7,440 bases of DNA from an uncultured Candidatus Melainabacteria bacterium (GTDB lineage Bacteria; Cyanobacteriota; Vampirovibrionia; Gastranaerophilales; Gastranaerophilaceae), in the NCBI GenBank assembly GCA_937895785.1, contig CALBKW010000046.1:1-7440 (forward strand), given 5' to 3'. Below the pieces are notes generated by a model, which ran no database searches, had not been told where the DNA came from, and saw nothing but the letters and a program-made list of their open reading frames with translations. This document shows, in pieces, positions 5,359 through 7,440 of this stretch; positions within the stretch are counted from its first letter, which is position 1; every line of letters starts with the position of its first letter. The translations under genes and the position numbers were made by a program.

Positions 5359-7440
5359 TTAAAATTTTAGTTTATATTTTTCAGCAATTTGTTTAGCTTG
5401 ATTATAGCAGAAACTTGCTTGCGTGTCTTCTTTTTTAAGTTTTAACACTTTTGCATGTAATAATTTAAACAACATTAAGATGAACATGTTTGCATTTTGT
5501 TGCTTTTCTAATTCCACAATTGCATTTGTTATAAGGCCAAATGCAGTATTGATATCATTGTTTATTACAGCCATTTCTGCAATTGAGTACCACGCAAGGT
5601 ATGTAATATTTTTTAATCCATTATTTTGTGAAGTTTCTAAAACGCTATTGTATATAGATGAAGCCTTTTTATAGCTTTCTAGTTTAAAGTATGAGCGTCC
5701 AATCATTAAATCACAGAAAAGCTCTAATTGATTTAAATTGTTTGCCTTTGCACCTAGTTTTGCGTGGTAAATTTTAATCGCAAATGCATTTGAATCTCCA
5801 GTTTTTCTTGAAAAAGCATCAATTGTGTTATACAAGAATTTTGCAAATTTTTCATCTTCATTAGGTTGTTGATTTATGTTGAAATTTACAGGTTTTCCAT
5901 GTAAAAGATTATCAATTTCAACAAAGTATTTGTATGAGTCAGGTAAGTTGCCTAAAACTTTTTCTGCAACTTCACAGAATTGGAATGTATTAGTTTTAAA
6001 TTGTAATATTTTTGCAAAAATTATATAGCCTGCAGCATCAACCAATAAATCTCTAAATTGTTTATCAGAAATAGTTTTTGGTTTTACTGTTTCTAATGAA
6101 TTTGTTGCTAGGATACCAAATAATTCGTCACCCAATGAGATGCAGTCTTCTAAGTCGCCAACATTAAATAAAATTTCAATTTTGATTAGTGAAATTAAGA
6201 AAGCAGTTATACTAAAATCAGAACTTTGTGGATTTATTCCTGAATTTTCAAGTCTTGATAATATTTTGTGTGACATTAATAATGCGTGAGTGTAATTACC
6301 AGAAATTAAACAACCTTGCATTATTTTATTGCATAGATTAATAACTTTCTTGTCTTGTAAATCCTTTTCGAGATTGTCCAAAATTGTTTGAGTAATATTT
6401 TCAATCTTTTCAGGAGTGTATTTATATAGTAGGTTTGCGATATTTTCGTAAACTTCCATTTTGTATTCTTCAATTGATTTAACTGAAGTATCATTAATGT
6501 TGTTATCTAATAGTTTTAAGAAGCGTAAGCTACAATTTAGATATGCACTAAAATCACCTAATGAACGGTTAATATTTGAAAGATTTTCCCATTGTACAAA
6601 CTCATTCTTACTACTTTCTACAAGTGAGTATAATTTTGCAAGAACTGGGTGTGCAGCGTTTTCTTTGAAGCAATACATTACTAAATAATTAGCAATAGCT
6701 CGTTTTTCTTCAAAAGTCATAAGATTTATAATATTTTCATAATATAAATTATAGTTTTGAACTTGAATTACGCCGTTATTATTGTAGATGAATCCTTTGT
6801 TGTCTAACAATTGTAAATAGTCATCAGTTTGAGGATGATTGAATAATTTTACAGATTTTAAATCTAACTGAGGACCGATTAATAACAAACTCGCAAAAAA
6901 TTTAAATAAGTTTTCATCTAATGATTTAATAAACAATAGACGTTTTTGTATTAATTCATCAAGTGTTGTTGGAAATACAACAGTTTGAGTGTTTTTAATT
7001 TCAAAAGAACCTTTTTTTACTTCAAAAACGCCTAAATCCATCAAATGTAGCAAAGCTTGCATAAAATACATTTGCGAACCCCTAGTGTTTTTAGAAATTT
7101 TTTGCATATAGAAAGAGTCTAAAATATTTTTGCAAAGTGTTGCGTTACCTTCTATAAGTGTTTTTATTGGAGTCGGTTTTAATGTTATTTCTGTATATTC
7201 TTGCTTTCTTAACAAGAAGTGAGCAGGTTTATGTAAGCTAAAGTCTTTGCTTGCAAACATTAAATAGCTTATATCATATTGGTCAAATTTCTTCAATAGG
7301 GTTTGGAATAACTCAAAAGAAGTATCGTCCATTTTTTCAATATCTTCAATGAAAATTAAGGTATTTTTCATTTTTGAAATAAGTGTTTCAAAAATTTCAA
7401 AAAGTCCATATCTAACATCTTCAGGATGTGGAAATTCTCT
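5359..7440 (-). CDS. STAND-type AAA ATPase with C-terminal TPR-like region, C-terminal part (start off window)
   Basis: The frame is open from the window edge (694 codons); 24 codons precede the first Met at 7371, and that Met lies inside the ATPase domain, so it is not the true start. At visible residues 27-36 NTLIFIEDIE plus KMDDTSFELF is a Walker B segment of the form hhhhED-x-D-x-S. It is followed by YLMFASKDF (a sensor-type strand), and then GSQMYFMQALLHLM and FPTTLDELIQKRL (about 157-169) with SLLLIGPQLD. This order is typical of the predicted ATPases of the AAA_16/COG3899 kind. From about residue 260 on the protein is helical, with TPR-like pairs clearest at the end (SYFKLESYKKASSIYNSVLE). 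Related proteins are signalling or regulatory and often carry a kinase, cyclase or DNA-binding domain N-terminally; which one is present here, and the Walker A motif, lie off the window. It precedes glgA by 14 bases, suggesting co-transcription. No membrane segment is evident. Confidence 0.8.
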   Translation of the reverse strand, partial: REFPHPEDVRYGLFEIFETLISKMKNTLIFIEDIEKMDDTSFELFQTLLKKFDQYDISYLMFASKDFSLHKPAHFLLRKQEYTEITLKPTPIKTLIEGNATLCKNILDSFYMQKISKNTRGSQMYFMQALLHLMDLGVFEVKKGSFEIKNTQTVVFPTTLDELIQKRLLFIKSLDENLFKFFASLLLIGPQLDLKSVKLFNHPQTDDYLQLLDNKGFIYNNNGVIQVQNYNLYYENIINLMTFEEKRAIANYLVMYCFKENAAHPVLAKLYSLVESSKNEFVQWENLSNINRSLGDFSAYLNCSLRFLKLLDNNINDTSVKSIEEYKMEVYENIANLLYKYTPEKIENITQTILDNLEKDLQDKKVINLCNKIMQGCLISGNYTHALLMSHKILSRLENSGINPQSSDFSITAFLISLIKIEILFNVGDLEDCISLGDELFGILATNSLETVKPKTISDKQFRDLLVDAAGYIIFAKILQFKTNTFQFCEVAEKVLGNLPDSYKYFVEIDNLLHGKPVNFNINQQPNEDEKFAKFLYNTIDAFSRKTGDSNAFAIKIYHAKLGAKANNLNQLELFCDLMIGRSYFKLESYKKASSIYNSVLETSQNNGLKNITYLAWYSIAEMAVINNDINTAFGLITNAIVELEKQQNANMFILMLFKLLHAKVLKLKKEDTQASFCYNQAKQIAEKYKLKF

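Noticed and set aside
5423..6688. Plus-strand open frames at 5423-5674 and 6461-6688
   Set aside because: Both are antisense to the TPR-like region of the STAND gene, with no independent support as genes.
7369..7371. ATG at 7371 as the start of the STAND/TPR gene
   Set aside because: The frame stays open upstream to the window edge, and this Met sits at the Walker B strand, in the middle of the ATPase domain.
1..7440. CRISPR array, tRNA/rRNA genes, insertion sequences or phage genes
   Set aside because: I looked for regular repeats, tRNA-like cloverleaf sequence, transposase motifs and terminal repeats and found none.

Overview
The window is AT-rich and densely packed, and every gene I can support is on the minus strand, so transcription runs from base 7440 towards base 1. 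Shine-Dalgarno sites are strong, intrinsic terminators are compact, and the standard bacterial code fits. The gene set (a large STAND ATPase/TPR protein, bacterial glycogen synthase, an NrnA-like DHH phosphoesterase with a long N-terminal extension, IspH next to a four-domain S1 protein, and a cyanobacterial-style HNH endonuclease) fits a low-GC, host-associated relative of the Cyanobacteria such as Vampirovibrionia/Melainabacteria (Gastranaerophilales). That placement is inference from protein style; a low-GC Firmicute is the main alternative.

Layout in order of transcription. (1) 7440-5359: the C-terminal part of a STAND-type ATPase with a TPR-like helical region. Its reading frame runs through the right edge of the window, so its start is not here. 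(2) 5344-3899: glgA, 14 bp downstream with its own strong Shine-Dalgarno site, apparently in the same operon, closed by an intrinsic terminator at 3837-3805. (3) 3756-2416: a DHH/DHHA1 phosphoesterase as a single-gene unit, closed by a long hairpin terminator at 2403-2358. (4) 2281-354: ispH and a ribosomal protein S1 gene, overlapping by four bases and led by a promoter and a 5' hairpin; the unit ends at the terminator at 324-287. (5) 221-1: the first 73 codons of an HNH endonuclease family gene, cut by the left edge, with a plausible promoter just upstream.

The genes span separate housekeeping processes: glycogen synthesis (glgA), isoprenoid precursor synthesis (ispH), translation initiation (S1), and small-RNA or nucleotide turnover (DHH protein). 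The links visible in the sequence are co-transcription of the STAND protein with glgA and tight translational coupling of ispH to S1. No tRNA, rRNA, CRISPR array, insertion sequence or phage gene is visible. No gene-free stretch exceeds 300 bases; the longest gaps (about 130-145 bases) hold terminators, promoters and leader structures.
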